Positions 29,191-43,109 of a stretch of 64,000 bases of DNA are shown here, one piece after another (within the stretch, counting starts at the first letter, position 1; every line of letters begins with the position of its first letter). Source of the DNA: Ursus arctos (Eukaryota; Chordata; Mammalia; Carnivora; Ursidae); the NCBI RefSeq assembly GCF_023065955.2, contig NW_026622874.1, positions 24,795,772-24,859,771 of the forward strand. Reading direction: 5' to 3'. The translations under genes and the position numbers were made by a program. The notes beneath the pieces were generated by a model. The model was not told the origin of the DNA and did not search any database. It was given only the letters and a program-made list of their open reading frames with translations.

Positions 29191-30769
29191 CCTCACCCAG
29201 ACACTATCAAGGCATGAACTCAGGGGCGCACACATCACCTTCTGTCTCTCTCTGCACGTAACGGTATGTGTTTCAGTCACAATATTTCAGTGGGTTCAAA
29301 GCCCTGTGGTGAGGAAGAATGAGCCAGGGGAAGTAAGGATTTCATACGCTTTCTCCCTCATTTCCATCCCCCACCCCCCTCCCGCAGCACTCTACAGCAG
29401 GAAAGAAGCTTCTTGACAGAGAACAAATGGCTGTGTTCTTTTAAGAGACACTTTTTTGGCGCTCCTCTGAGAAGCTGGAGCAATCAATGCCCCCCTCCCC
29501 CTGCCAAAGGGTTTGGAGGCTTCTGACGAATGGGTGTGGCTGCGTTCAAGGGAGTGACTGAGACTTTATTACCAAGTTGAGTCATTATACACTTAATACT
29601 GTGTGAGCTTTTTTTTTTTTCTTCTTTGTAGAAAGCTTTGAATTTCCCAGAATCCATTGTTCAACAGCCCCAGATAATTTAAACATTAAAGGTTCCTCTC
29701 AGGGCGGTAAAATCCTTCTGGGTTAGCATCAGAAGATTCTTCCCTGTTAAAACAAGCCCTTTTTTCTGCTTTGGAATGGACACATGGAACCAAAGTGAAG
29801 GCCCAGAGCCAACAGAACGGGAGTGGCAGCTTGTGAGGAGTGGAGCAGAAATCTGAAGGGGAAAATGGGCTGGAGAGAACAAGATGGGGAGAGAGTCCTG
29901 AGGGAGGTGAACAAAGTGTGCCGACCTGGTGTCGGCTAATGCACCAAGTGTGAGCTTACCGCACAGAAAGGCTGACCAGGCTTTTCTACTCACTATGTTG
30001 GGAAGCACTCCATGATGGGCTCTGTAGGAGTTTTCACTCACATATATTCATTCATATCTTCAGGGTATATTAAAGAGCCCTTCAAACTCAGTGCCATTTT
30101 TCAGACTGAAAAATCAAGGCTCAGTACAACTAACCTTGCCCAAATCACACAGTCTGTACTAGAAACAGCCATACCTCAAACATTTCTGTTCCTTATGAAC
30201 TGTCTGCTTACTTGTCGATGGCCCTATTATGTTGTCAATCCTGTGAGGGCAGGGGCTGTGTCAAATTGCTCTTGTTCAATATCACACCCATAGTCCCAGC
30301 ACCGACTGGCTGCTCAGGAAACGTTTGCTAAGTGAATGAACTGCACGCCACACCACAGGTCACCACTGGGCAAAGGGCAGTTTGGGATTTTGGAACAAGA
30401 AGAGAGAGTGGGTCTAGTGGCATATGCCCTGGGCCTCAGTCCTAAAGATGCGTCACTCCAGAATGTTCAGAGTCAATGGTGGGCGGCACAGGGCGGTGCA
30501 TGAGGATCTGTGACTCCGTGACTCCCACTTATTTTTCCAGGAGAGGCTTCTTCTCAATCTCCTTTGCTTCTCCTCCAAACATCGGTGTGTCCCAGGATCC
30601 AGACCTGCGTCTTCTCCATGAGCTGATCTCAGAGAGTCCCATGGAGTCAACACCATCCTATGCTAAAGACCACATTTGTATCTCCAGCCCCAAGTCACTA
30701 GTGAACTCCAAAGTCATTGATGCAACTGTCTACTTGACAGCAGGAATGTGGATGTGAAGCTGGCCTCTC

Positions 30770-31515
30770 AAACTTAAGATGGCCAAAGCAGAACTTTGGA
30801 TTTCTCCCCCAAACTGCTCCTCCTCTAGTCTCTCCCATCTCAGTAAATAAATAATACCACCCAGGCTAATAATCATTTTTGATTCTTCTCTTTTCTTCAC
30901 TGCAAGTCAATCCAATCTATAAGCAACTCCCAGCCATTCCATCTACTGCCTTCTCTCCAAATCACTGCTACCACCTGAGCCCAGCCTACTCTGGTCTCTT
31001 GCCTGGGTGCTTGCTATCCTCAGTAGCCCACAATAATCTCACTAAGTGACTTCTTATTTCCACCTTTCTTCTGATTCCCCACCCCCATTTCCCTCATGGA
31101 AGGAAAACTGGGGGAGGGGGGTGACTTTTGAAATACAAAATAGTCATCTTACTCCCTGCTTACAGCTCTCCCCCTGGCATCTCACTACTAAAATCCAAAC
31201 TCTTTACTATAGTCTACAAGACCCTACATGGGTCGGATCCTTGTCTGTCTCCCTGGCTTCAGGGGGCCTTTCCTGATCACAGAACCAAAGTTAATAATCC
31301 CACTAGTGGTCATGCTCTAGTCTATCGGGCTGTTTTATTTCATTAGTAACCTTTGTCACTAAAAGATGATTTTTTTCCACCTTTTTCTTTGTCTTTCTGC
31401 AAGAACATAACCTATATGAGGAAAGAGTCTCTTCTGTAATGTTCAACATTGTGTCCTCAGTGCCCAGATACTTAGAAGGTATTCAACAAATACTTGTTGA
31501 ATGAATGAATAAAGG
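30770..31515 (+). repeat. L2 LINE 3' end
   Basis: Well preserved order: aagatggccaaagcagaact, caactcccagccattccatc, ctctttactatagtctacaa, gtgtcctcagtgcccagata, and the terminal acttgttgaatgaatgaata. Confidence 0.85.
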
Positions 31516-32189
31516 TAACAGAATATTCAGAATTATGCATTCTTTTCACTGAAGGTAAGTTACCTTTATGAGTCATGACCACTGCAGATCCTACCTACTG
31601 GTTGTATGATCAATCCCTCTACCTCCAGAAATTAATTCTCAACCAAGCCACTCTGAAAACAAGCTATCCACCTTTTCTCTGACACTTTACATGAACTTTC
31701 AAAACCATGACAAAGCTACAAAGCGTCATCACCTCAGGGAATTCTTTTGGTACATTCGGCTTAAATTCTTTCTGCTGCAATTGACAGCTCATCTCTCTGC
31801 AGACTCACTTATGTTGATGGCTATTATCTTTTATTTAGAGGTCTTTCTTAAATTGAAGATACTTAATAAATCACCAACTTCTTTAGCTTATCTTACAGTT
31901 AACCTGAGTTCTTTGATAAAATGCAATTAATTAGTACCTCATTGAAAATTTCAATGCCTATCAGAGACAGATGTGACAAATGCTACAAAAGCAGGTGATG
32001 TACCGGCAAAGATGTTCTCCTTTGGAAAGGCTAGCATGTGGTGGATATTACTGCTTAAGACTCCTGTAGGCTATGCACTTTCCAATGAGCACTCTGCAAC
32101 AATCAATACACAACTAAAGTAACAAGATGTTGTAAAAGATAATTAAACATGTAGTATAGTAAAACAAAACAAAAACAACCCAAAAAACC

Positions 32190-32400
32190 CCTGTACTTAG
32201 ATTTGATATACCTAGCTTTGAATCACAGACCACAGGCAAGTCATTTAACCTCTCTGAGGCTTGATTTCCTAATACATGGCATTGATAAAAATACCGACCT
32301 TACTGAGCTGTTTTGTCAATGGGCTCACAAGAGCACCTAGCATGGTATATCTTAAATATATGTGAGTTGAATCTGAAGCCCAAAGTAGCTGGCACTCTTA
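32190..32400 (+). repeat. MIR-type SINE remnant
   Basis: Has cacaggcaagtcatttaacc, tctctgaggcttgatttcct and cttactgagctg in forward MIR order. Confidence 0.65.
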
Positions 32401-32692
32401 AAGTCCAAAGCTCTATGGTGGGTGACTGTTGTTATTTTATCACCTTGGGATAGTAACTCAAAACAGACATTTGAGTCAAGGATAATATAAATAAGTCAAC
32501 ATCAGAAAGGAAGGAATACCAAAAGGAAAGTGCATCTTCCCCCCCACCCCCTTCTTAGGTAGGGCCCTGAACTCCACTACAGGATAGTTCTGCCCTACCC
32601 TGCTCTGTGCAGTTGTAGTATGAAATCATACAAAGGCATTAAATTCACATTCTCATTGTGTGCAGGAAGTAGGAAATGTCTATTGCCCTTTT

Positions 32693-32892
32693 TTTTTTTT
32701 TTTAAAGATTTTATTTATTTATTTGACAGAGAGAGAGACAGCCAGCAAGAGAGGGAACACAAGCAGGGGGAGTGGGAGAGGAAGAAGCAGGCTCACAGCG
32801 GAGGAGCCTGATGTGGGGCTCGATCCCATAATGCTGGGATCACGCCCTGAGCCGAAGGCAGACGCTTAACAGCTGTGCCACCCAGGTGCCCC
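32693..32892 (-). repeat. Carnivore Can-SINE (bear-type subfamily body)
   Basis: Reverse copy with the ggctcacagcggaggagcct type body, flanked by tgccctttt at 32684-32692 and 32893-32901. The 'gccagcaagagagggaacac' segment is the subtype I associate with ursids. Confidence 0.96.
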
Positions 32893-34249
32893 TGCCCTTT
32901 TATTATCAAACAGTAGTTATGAGAAATGGATTCTCATTAACAGCGCCAATTTTCAATAGCATAAATAGCCATATCCTTTTGCTCTGCTCATAAACACTGA
33001 TCATTTTTTTAGCTATCCCATATCCAAATATTACAATGAATTCTAAGTTAAAATATGACTTCTTTCCAAATCTTCAATTCTTACCTGGAAATACATCTTA
33101 TTTGAAAACATTATCTGTGCATACATATGGCTCCACAGTCATGAGAAAGTACACGAATACATATGGGTCCACACATACGCACATTTATTGCCAGAGCCCA
33201 CTTACAGGAAGGTTGACACCTGAAAAGATGTACCATGTCAACATTTTTTTCCAGAAGTTTACCTACTCCTTTGTAGATATGCCCCCTACCTGGGAAGCTA
33301 GTAAGTATAGGTTTTACTTCTAAAGGGGCGTAACTAGATAGAATTAGCTAAATAATTGTGCTTAAATGGGAAATATAGTAGTCACTAGGATGTTATCACT
33401 GTATTTCTCCCTAATGCTACTCAGAAAATGATTGCATTTTATAAAGAATCTGAAGAGTCAAAAAACTAGCTTCTACTTCTGGCAGAATGATCCACTAGTG
33501 TTCTGAAATACCTTTTATACAAAATTCCTAGATGCTGGGTAAATTGCAATAAGCATCGTAGTTAATACATTGTTAAGCTTAAAGTAACAGAAATCTCCAT
33601 GGTCAAAAAAACCAAAACAAATACATGCTATATAGATATTTTCTCCTAGTCTGTGGCTTGTCTACATTCATTTTCTTAATGCTGTCTTTTGGATGAACAG
33701 ATTTTTTTTTTTTTATTTTCACAAAGCCCAACTTACCAATTTTTTTGTATTATTGTCTGTGGTTTTTGTATTCTGTGCAAGAAATATTTGCCTGCCCTAA
33801 ATTCTCAGACATTCTCAAATTAATATTCATCTACAGAGGCAGCCAAGGGTCTAAGATTCCTTTTTTTCTTCCCCATACCAATATCCAGTAGACCTAACAT
33901 GATTTATTAAAAAAACTTTTCTTTCCTCATTAAACTGACTTTGCACTTTTGTCAAAATCAACCAAACACATACATGAAGCTCTCTATTCTGTTCTGCTGA
34001 TCTATTTCTCTAACCTTACACCAATACCATATTGTCTTGATAAGTAGCATTACAGTAAATATTAAAATCAAGTAGTGCGAGTCCTACAACTTTGTTCTCC
34101 TTTTACAAAATTGTCTGGCTTCTCTAAAGGTTTTGCATTTACAGGTTAATTTTTTAAATCATCTTGCCTATTTCTTCTAATTAGCCTGCTGAAATTTTGA
34201 TAGGGAATATACTGAATCTATATATTGATTTAGGGGCAGTGGATATCTT

Positions 34250-34953
34250 TTTTTTTTTATATTCAGTTAGCCACTATATAGTACATCATTAGTTTTTGAT
34301 GTAGTGTTCAATGATTCATTAGTTACATATAACACCCAGTGCTCATCACAACACGTGCCCTCCTTAATACCCATCACCCTGTTATCCCCTCCCCCACACC
34401 CCTCTTTTCTGAAACCGCCAGTCTGTTTCCCCGGGTCCACAGTCTCTCATGGTTGTCTCCCTCTCTGATTTCTCCCCCTTCAAATTTCCCTCCCTTCCCT
34501 TATGGTCCTTCATGATATTGCTTATGTTCTACATATGAGTGAAACCATATGATAATTGTCTTTCTCTGCTTGACTTATTTCACTTAGCATAATCTCCTCC
34601 AGCTCTATCCATGTCTATGCAAATGGTGGTTATTCATCCTTTCTTATGGCTGAATAATATTCCATTGTGTATATGAACCACATCTTCTTTACCCATTTGT
34701 CTGTTGAAGGGCATCTCGGCTCCTACCAGTTTGGCTATTGTGGACATTGCTGCTGTGCGGTGCATGTGCCTCTTCTTTTCACTACATCTGTATCTTTGGG
34801 ATAAATACCTAGTAGTGCAATTGCTGGGTCATAGGGTAGCTCTATTTTTAACATCCTGAGGAACCTCCACACTGTTTTCCAGAGTGGCTGTACCAGCGTG
34901 CATTCCCACCAACAGTGTAAGAGGGTTCCCCTTTCTCCACATCCTCAAGACAA
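34250..34953 (-). mobile_element. Younger L1 LINE 3' end, 5'-truncated, with target duplication
   Basis: Bounded by exact tggatatctt at 34240-34249 and 34954-34963. Poly-T follows the left duplication, then L1 3' UTR (gtgctcatcacaacacgtgc) and the ORF2 C-terminal region (gttttccagagtggctgtac). It is inserted inside the older L1. Confidence 0.93.
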
Positions 34954-34977
34954 TGGATATCTTAATGATGTTCATCT

Positions 34978-35165
34978 CTTTTTTAAGAATTTTATTTATT
35001 TTATTTGAGAGAGAGAGGGAGAGAGCACAAGCAGGGGGAGGGGCAGAGGGTGAAGCAGACGCCCCCTTGAACAGGGAGCATGACATGGGGCTCCATCCCA
35101 GGACTCTGGGATCATGACCTAAGCCAAAGGCAGACACTTAACCAACTGAGCCTCCAAGACACCCC
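34978..35165 (-). repeat. Carnivore Can-SINE
   Basis: Reverse copy: ttttaagaattttatttatt, gagcacaagcagggggaggg, ccaggactctgggatcatga, ending gcctccaagacacccc. Inserted in the older L1. Confidence 0.94.
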
Positions 35166-35455
35166 TAAGTCTTTCAATCTATAAAGATGGTATGTCTCTC
35201 CATTTTTAAAGGACTTTATTTCAGCAAAGTTCTTATACTTTTCAGTATAAAGGTTTTACACATCTTTTGTTAGATTTATGCCTAGATATTTGATTTTATG
35301 CTGCTTTTTAAAATTTTTAAATTCATTTTTCATTTAAGTTGAAATTGAGCATTATAAGTATATATGACCCGATTAATTTTTTGTATATTGACCTATATCC
35401 TGTAATCTTGCTAAATTTGCTCATTAGCTCTAATAATTTATACATTCTAATGTCA

Positions 35456-35593
35456 GTTTCAAAATATAGGACCATACTGTTTGTGAAAAAAAATTATACT
35501 TTTACTTCTTCCTTCCTTACTTGAGTTTCAAAATATATGACTATACTGTTTGTGAAAAAAAATTATACTTTTACTTCTTCCTTTCCAATATTC
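35456..35593. repeat. 69-bp tandem duplication inside the old L1
   Basis: The unit beginning gtttcaaaatata recurs at 35525, with a shared tactgtttgtgaaaaaaaat segment and nearly identical remainder. There are two copies. Confidence 0.93.
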
Positions 35594-36587
35594 TTGCCCT
35601 TTATTTCTTTTTCTTGCCTTATTAAAATGGCTCAGATCTACAGAACAGTGTTAAGAAGTGCTGAAAGTATAAATTCTTTGCCTATTTCCAGATTGGAGGG
35701 GAAGGGATTAATATTTTACCCATAAGTATGGTGCTAGCTTGAAGGCTTTTTAGACACTCGTCAGATTGAGAAAGTTCTCTCCTATCACTAGTTTATTGTG
35801 AGTTTTTATTATAAAAAAGAGTTGGATTTTGTTAAATTCTTTTTGTGCGTTTATCGAGACATCATATGCTTTTTCCCCTTTTATACTGTTACTATGGCAT
35901 ATTACATTGATTGATTTTCAAATGCTAAACCAACCTTGTATTCACAGATTAAACATTACTTGGTGGTAATGTATTACCCTTCTATTCTGCCAGATTTGAT
36001 TGATAATATTTTATCAGGAATTTTGCATCTATGTTCATAACAGATATTGTTCTATAATTTTCTTATAAATTTATTTATCAGATTCACACACTGGGGTTAT
36101 GCCTGCCACATCATATGAGTTGGAAAGTGTCCTATACTCCTCTATATTCTAAAAGAGTTCATGAAGATTGGTATTACATTTGGTAGAAATGACATGCAAC
36201 CGGGAGTTTTGTTTTGCTTTTTGGTGGGAAGGTTTTAGATTAATTTCTTTAATAGATATGGATTTATTTAGATTTTGAATTTCTTATGTAAGTTTTGGCA
36301 ATTCTTGTTTTCAAGGAACTTGCTATTTTATCTAAGTTGTTGAATTTACTGGTATAAAATTGTTCATATATTCCAATGTCTGTAGGACCTGTAGTGATAA
36401 CCCTGCTTTTATTCCTCATGTCAATAATTTGTGCTTTCTCTCTTTCTTTGAAATTTAAATTTCAAAGGTAAATTACACAGCAGAGCAGACAGCATCAAAC
36501 AAAAGGTCAGTGAACTGTGAGGTTTAATTTTTGTTTGGGGGGGGTGTTTGTTTTTAAACATAGCACAATAAAGAGATGATAAAAATG

Positions 36588-36771
36588 GGGTCCCTGGGTG
36601 GCTCAGTTGGTTAAGCAGCTGCCTTTAGCTCAGGTCATGATCATGGGGTCCTGGAATCGAGCCCCATATCGGGCTCCTTGCTCAGCAAGAAGTCTGCTTC
36701 TGCCTCTGCCTCTACCTTATGCTCACTCTCTCTCTCTCAAATAAATAAAATCTTTAAAAAGAGAGGAAGAG
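36588..36771 (+). repeat. Carnivore Can-SINE
   Basis: Forward copy (ggtccctgggtggctcagtt, gggctccttgctcagcaaga, aataaataaaatc tail). Flanked by agagatgataaaaatg and agagatgagaaaaatg (15 of 16 identical). Confidence 0.96.
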
Positions 36772-36989
36772 AGAGATGAGAAAAATGAAAGGGAGATTAA
36801 TAGAAATGTTAGATATGATGAAGGTCTTTAAGTCAAGTCAGAGTACTGTAATAAGAGAAAAAATAGAGTAAAGAGAGGAAATAATTGAAAAGAGAATACC
36901 TGAATTTCTCAGAATTGTGGAAATACTCAAATATATACGTATACTAAGTACAATATATATAAAAGTGGATACATTTAGAAATCCATAAC

Positions 36990-38690
36990 TAAAACCATTA
37001 AAGTAAAACTACACAACACCAAAGACAAAGTCTTTAAAGGAGCCTAAGAAATAAGAAAAAATATTGATCACTTACTAAGGAAGGACAATTAGCTCTCATC
37101 AGCAATGATGGAAGCCAGGATACAGGAATTATTTCTTCAGAATGCTGAGACAAAATAATTGTCACATTTGGATTATGGATCCTGACCAACACTAAGGATG
37201 TGGCCGAAATAAAGATATTTTTAGACAACTAAAAACTGAAGAATTTGCTTTGTCAAAGGAATCGCTGAAGAATGTAGTTTAGAAATAAGGAAAACAGTCT
37301 AAAAAGAAAAGTCTAAGATGAAAGAAAGAACAGAAAAAAAATATGAAGGAAAACTGTGAGTAAATCTAACAAAATATGTTTAAAATAATAAAGATTATGC
37401 CTTAATTGTTCCGTTAAAAATATAAATTACAACTGCATATTGGTCTACTAATCCCAAGACAGGGTAATATGACTTACTGAGATTTTATATTTTGTGGTAG
37501 AAGGTATTAATTTTATTAAAATTTCATTAATTGAAGAATGCCCGGGAAAAATTATAATTCAGCCATTGAAAGAACAGATATAGAATGCTCACTCCAAATC
37601 TGATAGAGTGTATAAGTAGAGTAAGTGAAAAAACACAAAGAAGCCATGGTTCTCTAATGATAAGTCTATGTGTTGGAAGCCTCAAAAAATGTACATATAA
37701 CTTAATAGAATTAAGAGAGAATAACAATATCAGTGAATAAAAATATCAACATCCAGAAAGCAATTGAAACTCTAGATATGAGAACAAAAATATTAAAATA
37801 ATAAAGTAGCAACAAATGCCATGAAGTACCTATGAATAAATATAAGAAAAAATGTGCAAGACCTTTTGGGAGTTATAAAATGAAAGACATTATGTTGAAA
37901 GACATTAAAGAAGGCACAAATAAATGAAGACATCTATATGTTAATGGGTAGACTTATAATAAATGTCATTAAATCATACTATAGGATAAAAAACACTGTA
38001 AATAAAAATACTAACAGAGGTTTATGTGGAATCTGACAAGGGTTTTAAAATTCACATGGAAAAGAAAAGCCAAGAGTTAGATATTTTCCTATAAGTGGTG
38101 TTGGGCATTCACACAGCATTCACTATCTATACGGAAAATAAATAGAAATGGATATCCTAAACCATTCGCATGAAGAAGTCTAAGCACGTTAAGGACTCAA
38201 AAAGGAAAAAGCAAATACAAATGGGCAATAAACATTTGAAAATATGCTCAACCTCACTAGTAAACAAGAAAATGCACATTAAAACCACAAGATGCTGTTT
38301 ATACACATCAAACTTACACAAATTCAGAAGTCAAAAAGTTTAAGTGTTAACAAGAGTGAGGAACAAGATCTCTGAGATGCTGCTGGTGAAAACAAAAATT
38401 GGTACAGTCGCTTTAAAAAGCGATTTTAAAAAATGAAGTTGGGCAGAAGTTGCAGAGTTGAACATGCAGATGCCCTATAACCCCCAAAACTCCCTTCCAG
38501 AATCTTCTGGCAGCATATTTGCATTACCAAAAACCTAGAAGCATCCAAGTGGAGAAATGATACATAAATTGCAGTACATGTATAGAGTGGAATTCTATAC
38601 TGCCATAAAAGTGAGTGAACCAACAGGTATAAAAATATACACAGTATGCTACAGTTCATATAGCACTCAATGATTTATTGTGTAGGGAAA
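36990..38690 (+). mobile_element. Ancient L1-type LINE remnant
   Basis: Forward, very diverged. It shows cagaatgctgagacaaaata, aaataaagatatttttagac, aattcacatggaaaagaaaa, aatatgctcaacctcactag and taaattgcagtacatgtata in L1/HAL1 order. Limits are approximate and there is no reading frame. Confidence 0.65.
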
Positions 38691-38888
38691 TATATATAGG
38701 TAGTAAAACTAATGAAAAGCAAAGGAATAATAAGCATGACCCTTAAGGGGGAGACGCAATTGGGGAAAGGCCACCGGGTATCACTGTTACTGGTAATATT
38801 CCCTCTCGTAAGCTTCGTTGTGAGTACCCAGATATTTTATTTATGTTTATATCACATATGTGGTACAAACTATATAAAAAATTTTTAT

Positions 38889-38943
38889 ACACACACACAC
38901 AGATACACACATATATACACACACATACACATACATACACATA
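38889..38943. repeat. (AC)n / (ACAT)n microsatellite
   Basis: CA-rich imperfect run with ATAC interruptions. Confidence 0.9.
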
Positions 38944-41636
38944 TCGAGGGGTATATATGAAATATTTCAGACAGAAGGTTTTTTGTAAGTCAATGAACCA
39001 TGAGTCATGAAAACATACTGCTTCATGGTTATGAGGGCATTGAGCTACCTTGAATAATGACAAAAAAAGAACCAGACTGGAAGAAGAGCTGGTTTTTGGC
39101 CCCAACTTTGACATATTCTAGTTATGAAATTCTGGGCAAGTCACCAAATGGTCTCGGTTTTTTATAAAAATGGATGATAATTTTTCTCAAAGTTATGGTG
39201 GGGATAAAAGAATAAAATATATACAAAGGTACTCTGGAAATTATAATAAACCATATGCTCTCATAGACGAATACAGAAAACCTAAAAACACAAAGAGGAA
39301 ATTAGTTTTTCTCCCAATTCAAGAAATTGTCTGTCATCTATATCCTTACAGTTGCCCCAACGCCCCTTCTTTCAAAAAGATATAAAAGCAGTCAGAACTC
39401 ATCTTAATTTTTACCCTCACCAAGCACAGGGGTGAGCCTCTGTCACGCTCAAACTCTGATATCTTGTATTCATTTAAATAGAACCTGAGGCCCACTGATC
39501 TCCCATGCACACAGCCACCCTTTCAAAAGGCCAAGCTCCAGCCAGCTGAGGGGTGAGTCTGATAAACCAGAAGTGTAGTTAGGAACCCCTGCAGAACATT
39601 TAAATCAGTAAGTAACAAATCCGACATCCCAGTGTATTTTGCCCTAGTGATGTTCCAGAGCATAAAGAGTCACAAATCCAGAGATCACTAATTAAGGGAA
39701 AACTAAAGGGGCAGGACAAAAAAATAGAAAAATCCCAATTGAAGACTCTGAGGATTGGTGGACAACTGCTTTTCTCCCTGTCCCAACACCTGCTGCCCTA
39801 ATAACTCCAGCATCCCAGCTCCCCTCCAGCAACTGGAGGTTAGGTGGTGCTCTTTTCCCTTCAGTGGTAGCCCTTCTATACCCCCACCAACCATCTCTCT
39901 TGAAGTCTGTGAATTAGGGGGAGTCTGTTGAACCTCCTCCTCTATCTCAGGTTCCCAAACAAGCCAATCACAGTACTCTTGCCAAAGAGACAACAAAAGA
40001 CACACCTATCGTACCAGTATGCATAACAATAAAAATTTTAATATCACAAGTCATCCAGGATCTCCACCTGTCTTCCAGCGAGCTAAAGGAAATAAGATGC
40101 GGAGTCTTTTTAGAATTCTCTTTGCCCCTCACTCAACAAGCCTGCTTCCCAGACAAATCCATACACCAGAACTCTTTACATGAAAGTCCTGCTGGCATCC
40201 CCATCTTGGCCTGTCCTCTGAACATGTCCTTACTGGATTAGAAGGGCCTTATCATGACTACCACTGGCAATCCAAGCTGCATTTTCTAGACAGCAATAAG
40301 GATTAAAAAAGGCTCATCATCCTGCTACCAACCACAGCACGTCATCCTCAAAGGCTGACACACAGAAACATGAAGCCATCACTCTGAAACCTGGGTTCTT
40401 ATTGGTCCCTAGGGCTCTGTACTCAATCTAATGAGGGATGGAAACCATGGTCTCAGCACCAAATCAAGAGAACGGGATAACAAGGATGAAAGTCAAATAT
40501 CAAACCGTTCATCTGATAAGGACAAAGAACACTGAATAGAGGTAGACAAAGAACACTACTGGCATAAGAGCCAGGGGGCCTGCATTCTAGCCCTACTCAG
40601 CCACTCACCACCTCTGGGTCTTTGTCAAGACAATTTGGTTGTGGGGGTGGGAGTGGGGGTGTGAGGTCTTTACTTCAGCCCTGAAATGTTCTCTAACGGC
40701 CTTGCTAGCTTGAGCACTCTATGGTTATAACCATATAAATGAAGTCCAATGTAATTAACATCCGATTGCTCCCAGGGAATAAAATCTAGAGAACAAAGAT
40801 GCAGGGCATGAAGGATGAAGGGGATGAAGAATATGAAGGAAAAGGCCATGTTATATAAAATGCAAATAGCCAGTGTATAAAATGGGGAAGATTTGGGAAG
40901 CCAGGGGGTAATAAAACGATGAGATACAGGTGAATTATTCTAAAAGGCCTTCTGGACAAAGTTTGAGAGGGTCTCCCAAAAGTAGGTCTATTCATGCTTT
41001 TCCTACAGGGCATAGCACCTGGCTCAGAGTAAAACATGACAATTGGAATATTTGGAATATTATGAGAAAGACCTGGGACCCTTCCAGAAGTAAAAAAGAG
41101 GCACCCCAAAAGACTGAGTCAGTGGGGGTAAAGAGATTGCCCTCCAAGAAGGAAAGTGGTGCAATGAATTTGCTGTTGGTAGAAATAGACTGCACTGGAT
41201 TAGTTATCCACAGTGTCCAGCTCAATTCCCCTGGACACCTGTACAAGGCTTTCAGGACTCAGCACTGCCTGACTCGAGGGGTACAAAACAACTTTTCATG
41301 AGGACAACATAAAATAACCCTAGGGAGAAAAAGTCTTCATTCGTTCATCAAATTCTCATTGAGTATCTACCATGCACCAGAATGATGTTGGATGTTAAGT
41401 ATAATTTAATGTTATAATGTTAAATATAATACTTGTAACACTATGCCACCTTACAGTTTGTAAAAAACTTTCATACAGACTATCTCAAGAGTAACTTAGT
41501 ATTTGTAATACATTAAGCCCCCAAAGCCATATAGACCCCTTTCAAAGTCTATGAGACTGCAAATTAGAATTAACTTATTTCTTGTAGCATGATACCTGAA
41601 AGGCAAAGCAAAAATAAAAACAAAACACCTTTTGTT

Positions 41637-41839
41637 GGGGCGCCTGGGTGGCTCAGTCGTTAAGCGTCTGCCTTCAGCTCAGGGCGCAATCATGGCATTC
41701 TTGGATCGAGCCCCGCATCAGGCTCCTCCGCTGGGAGCCTGCTTCTTCCTCTCCCACTCCTCCTGCTTCTGTTCCCTCTCCCACTGCCTGTCTCTCTCTC
41801 TGTGTCAAATAAATAAATAAAATCTTACCAAAAAAAACC
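41637..41839 (+). repeat. Carnivore Can-SINE (bear-type subfamily body)
   Basis: Forward copy ggggcgcctgggtggctcag, ggctcctccgctgggagcct, bounded by exact caccttttgtt at 41626-41636 and 41840-41850. Confidence 0.97.
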
Positions 41840-42179
41840 CACCTTTTGTTTATGGAGAATACCCATCTTGAATGGGAATGTTTTCACCAAACAAGAAACA
41901 AAAATCAAAAAAAAAAAAAAAAAAGCATGTTAGCAAATCCAATGAAGAATAGAGGGGGAAAAGTCTGGTAAGAAATAGTCTCTTAAACCCAAGCGGAAGA
42001 GCATAGGACACAATTCTGTAAGAGACTGAAAAATCATAAACTGAATAAAGTTCAGTAGAAAATTAATGGGAACAAAAATCAAGAGTGTTAGGGTTTGGTA
42101 CCAACTCTGTTACTGCCTGTGTGGCTATGGGAATTTTTTTTTTTCAATTATTCAGACAGAAAGTCTTATCCAGTGCCAC

Positions 42180-42540
42180 TGGATAAAGCACCACTTGCTA
42201 GATTAGAAAATATAGAGATGTATAAGATACCATTTCTTATTCAAGTAAATCCAATATTCCCAGGAGACAGACAGAGAAATCAATACAAAATGGTATATGC
42301 TATAAATGGGACATGGATGACATAGGAGGAAAGGCTCTGATTCTATGGGAGGAACTAGGGAAGATGTCTAGGAAAGAGGACATTGTGTTCCAAAGGATAA
42401 ATAGACAACAGATGATGACACCAGCCACGGAGGAAATATAGGCTGGTTGGTGGGGCTTGCTGGAAGGGGTAACGAGTGTTCAGAGATGGACATACAGAGT
42501 CTAAGATGCCAGAGAGCACTAGGCGGGGCTGTCTTACTCT
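42180..42540. repeat. Ancient mammal-wide repeat fragment, family uncertain
   Basis: Contains ccaggagacagacagagaaa, gtggtatatgctataaatgg-like text, ttgtgttccaaagg and taggctggttggtgg. It resembles the element at 27690-28720 in layout. Weak evidence. Confidence 0.3.
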
Positions 42541-43109
42541 TCTTGGTCCTTGAGTTTCCTCATCTGTGATGAGTAGAACTGACTAAAAGATGGTTTCCAT
42601 CCCCTCTAGTTAAAGTATCTTTGAGGTCAGTTTTTAATCCTTAAATCCCTGACGTATTTAAAGCATCCCATCCTCTTTTAAAGGAGTCTCAGAAAAACCT
42701 GACAAGCTTGACTAACTAATGCTCACACGGAGACTGTGTCAGAGCTTGATCAGGCCAAGAGGCAATCCAAAGGGCAAGGATCTGAGGTAACCTTTATGGG
42801 ATTATACGGTAGTCATTAATGCTGCTCACATAATATTTTTCTCTCTTTACCTTCTTAGTCCCTAAGGTTGGATATGGAAATATGACCAATTCTGGCAAAT
42901 AAGTTTGAGGCCAAATATTTCCTGCCAGAGTAAGAACCTTCAGAGCTCTCCCTTTCCTTACCCCAGTGTGAGATAGCATGGCTGAAGTGCAGTGGGCCAA
43001 GAGAGCAGGAGGTGATGAGGTCAGAGAGTGGGTACTCCATCAGCCCAGGTTCTAGAGGGAATACAATAACAACTTGGCATGGAGCCCCTAGACAAATGGA
43101 TGATGGACA

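Larger units (their letters stand above)
33600..36450 (-). mobile_element. Old L1 LINE ORF2 remnant, interrupted by a younger L1 and a SINE
   Basis: Minus-strand ancient L1. The plus strand shows ctattctgttctgctgatct, cttgataagtagcatt, gatttatgcctagatatttg and a later catattacattgattgattt. The younger L1 at 34250-34953 and a SINE at 34978-35165 are inserted in it, and it carries a 69-bp internal tandem duplication. Outer limits are approximate. Confidence 0.8.
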
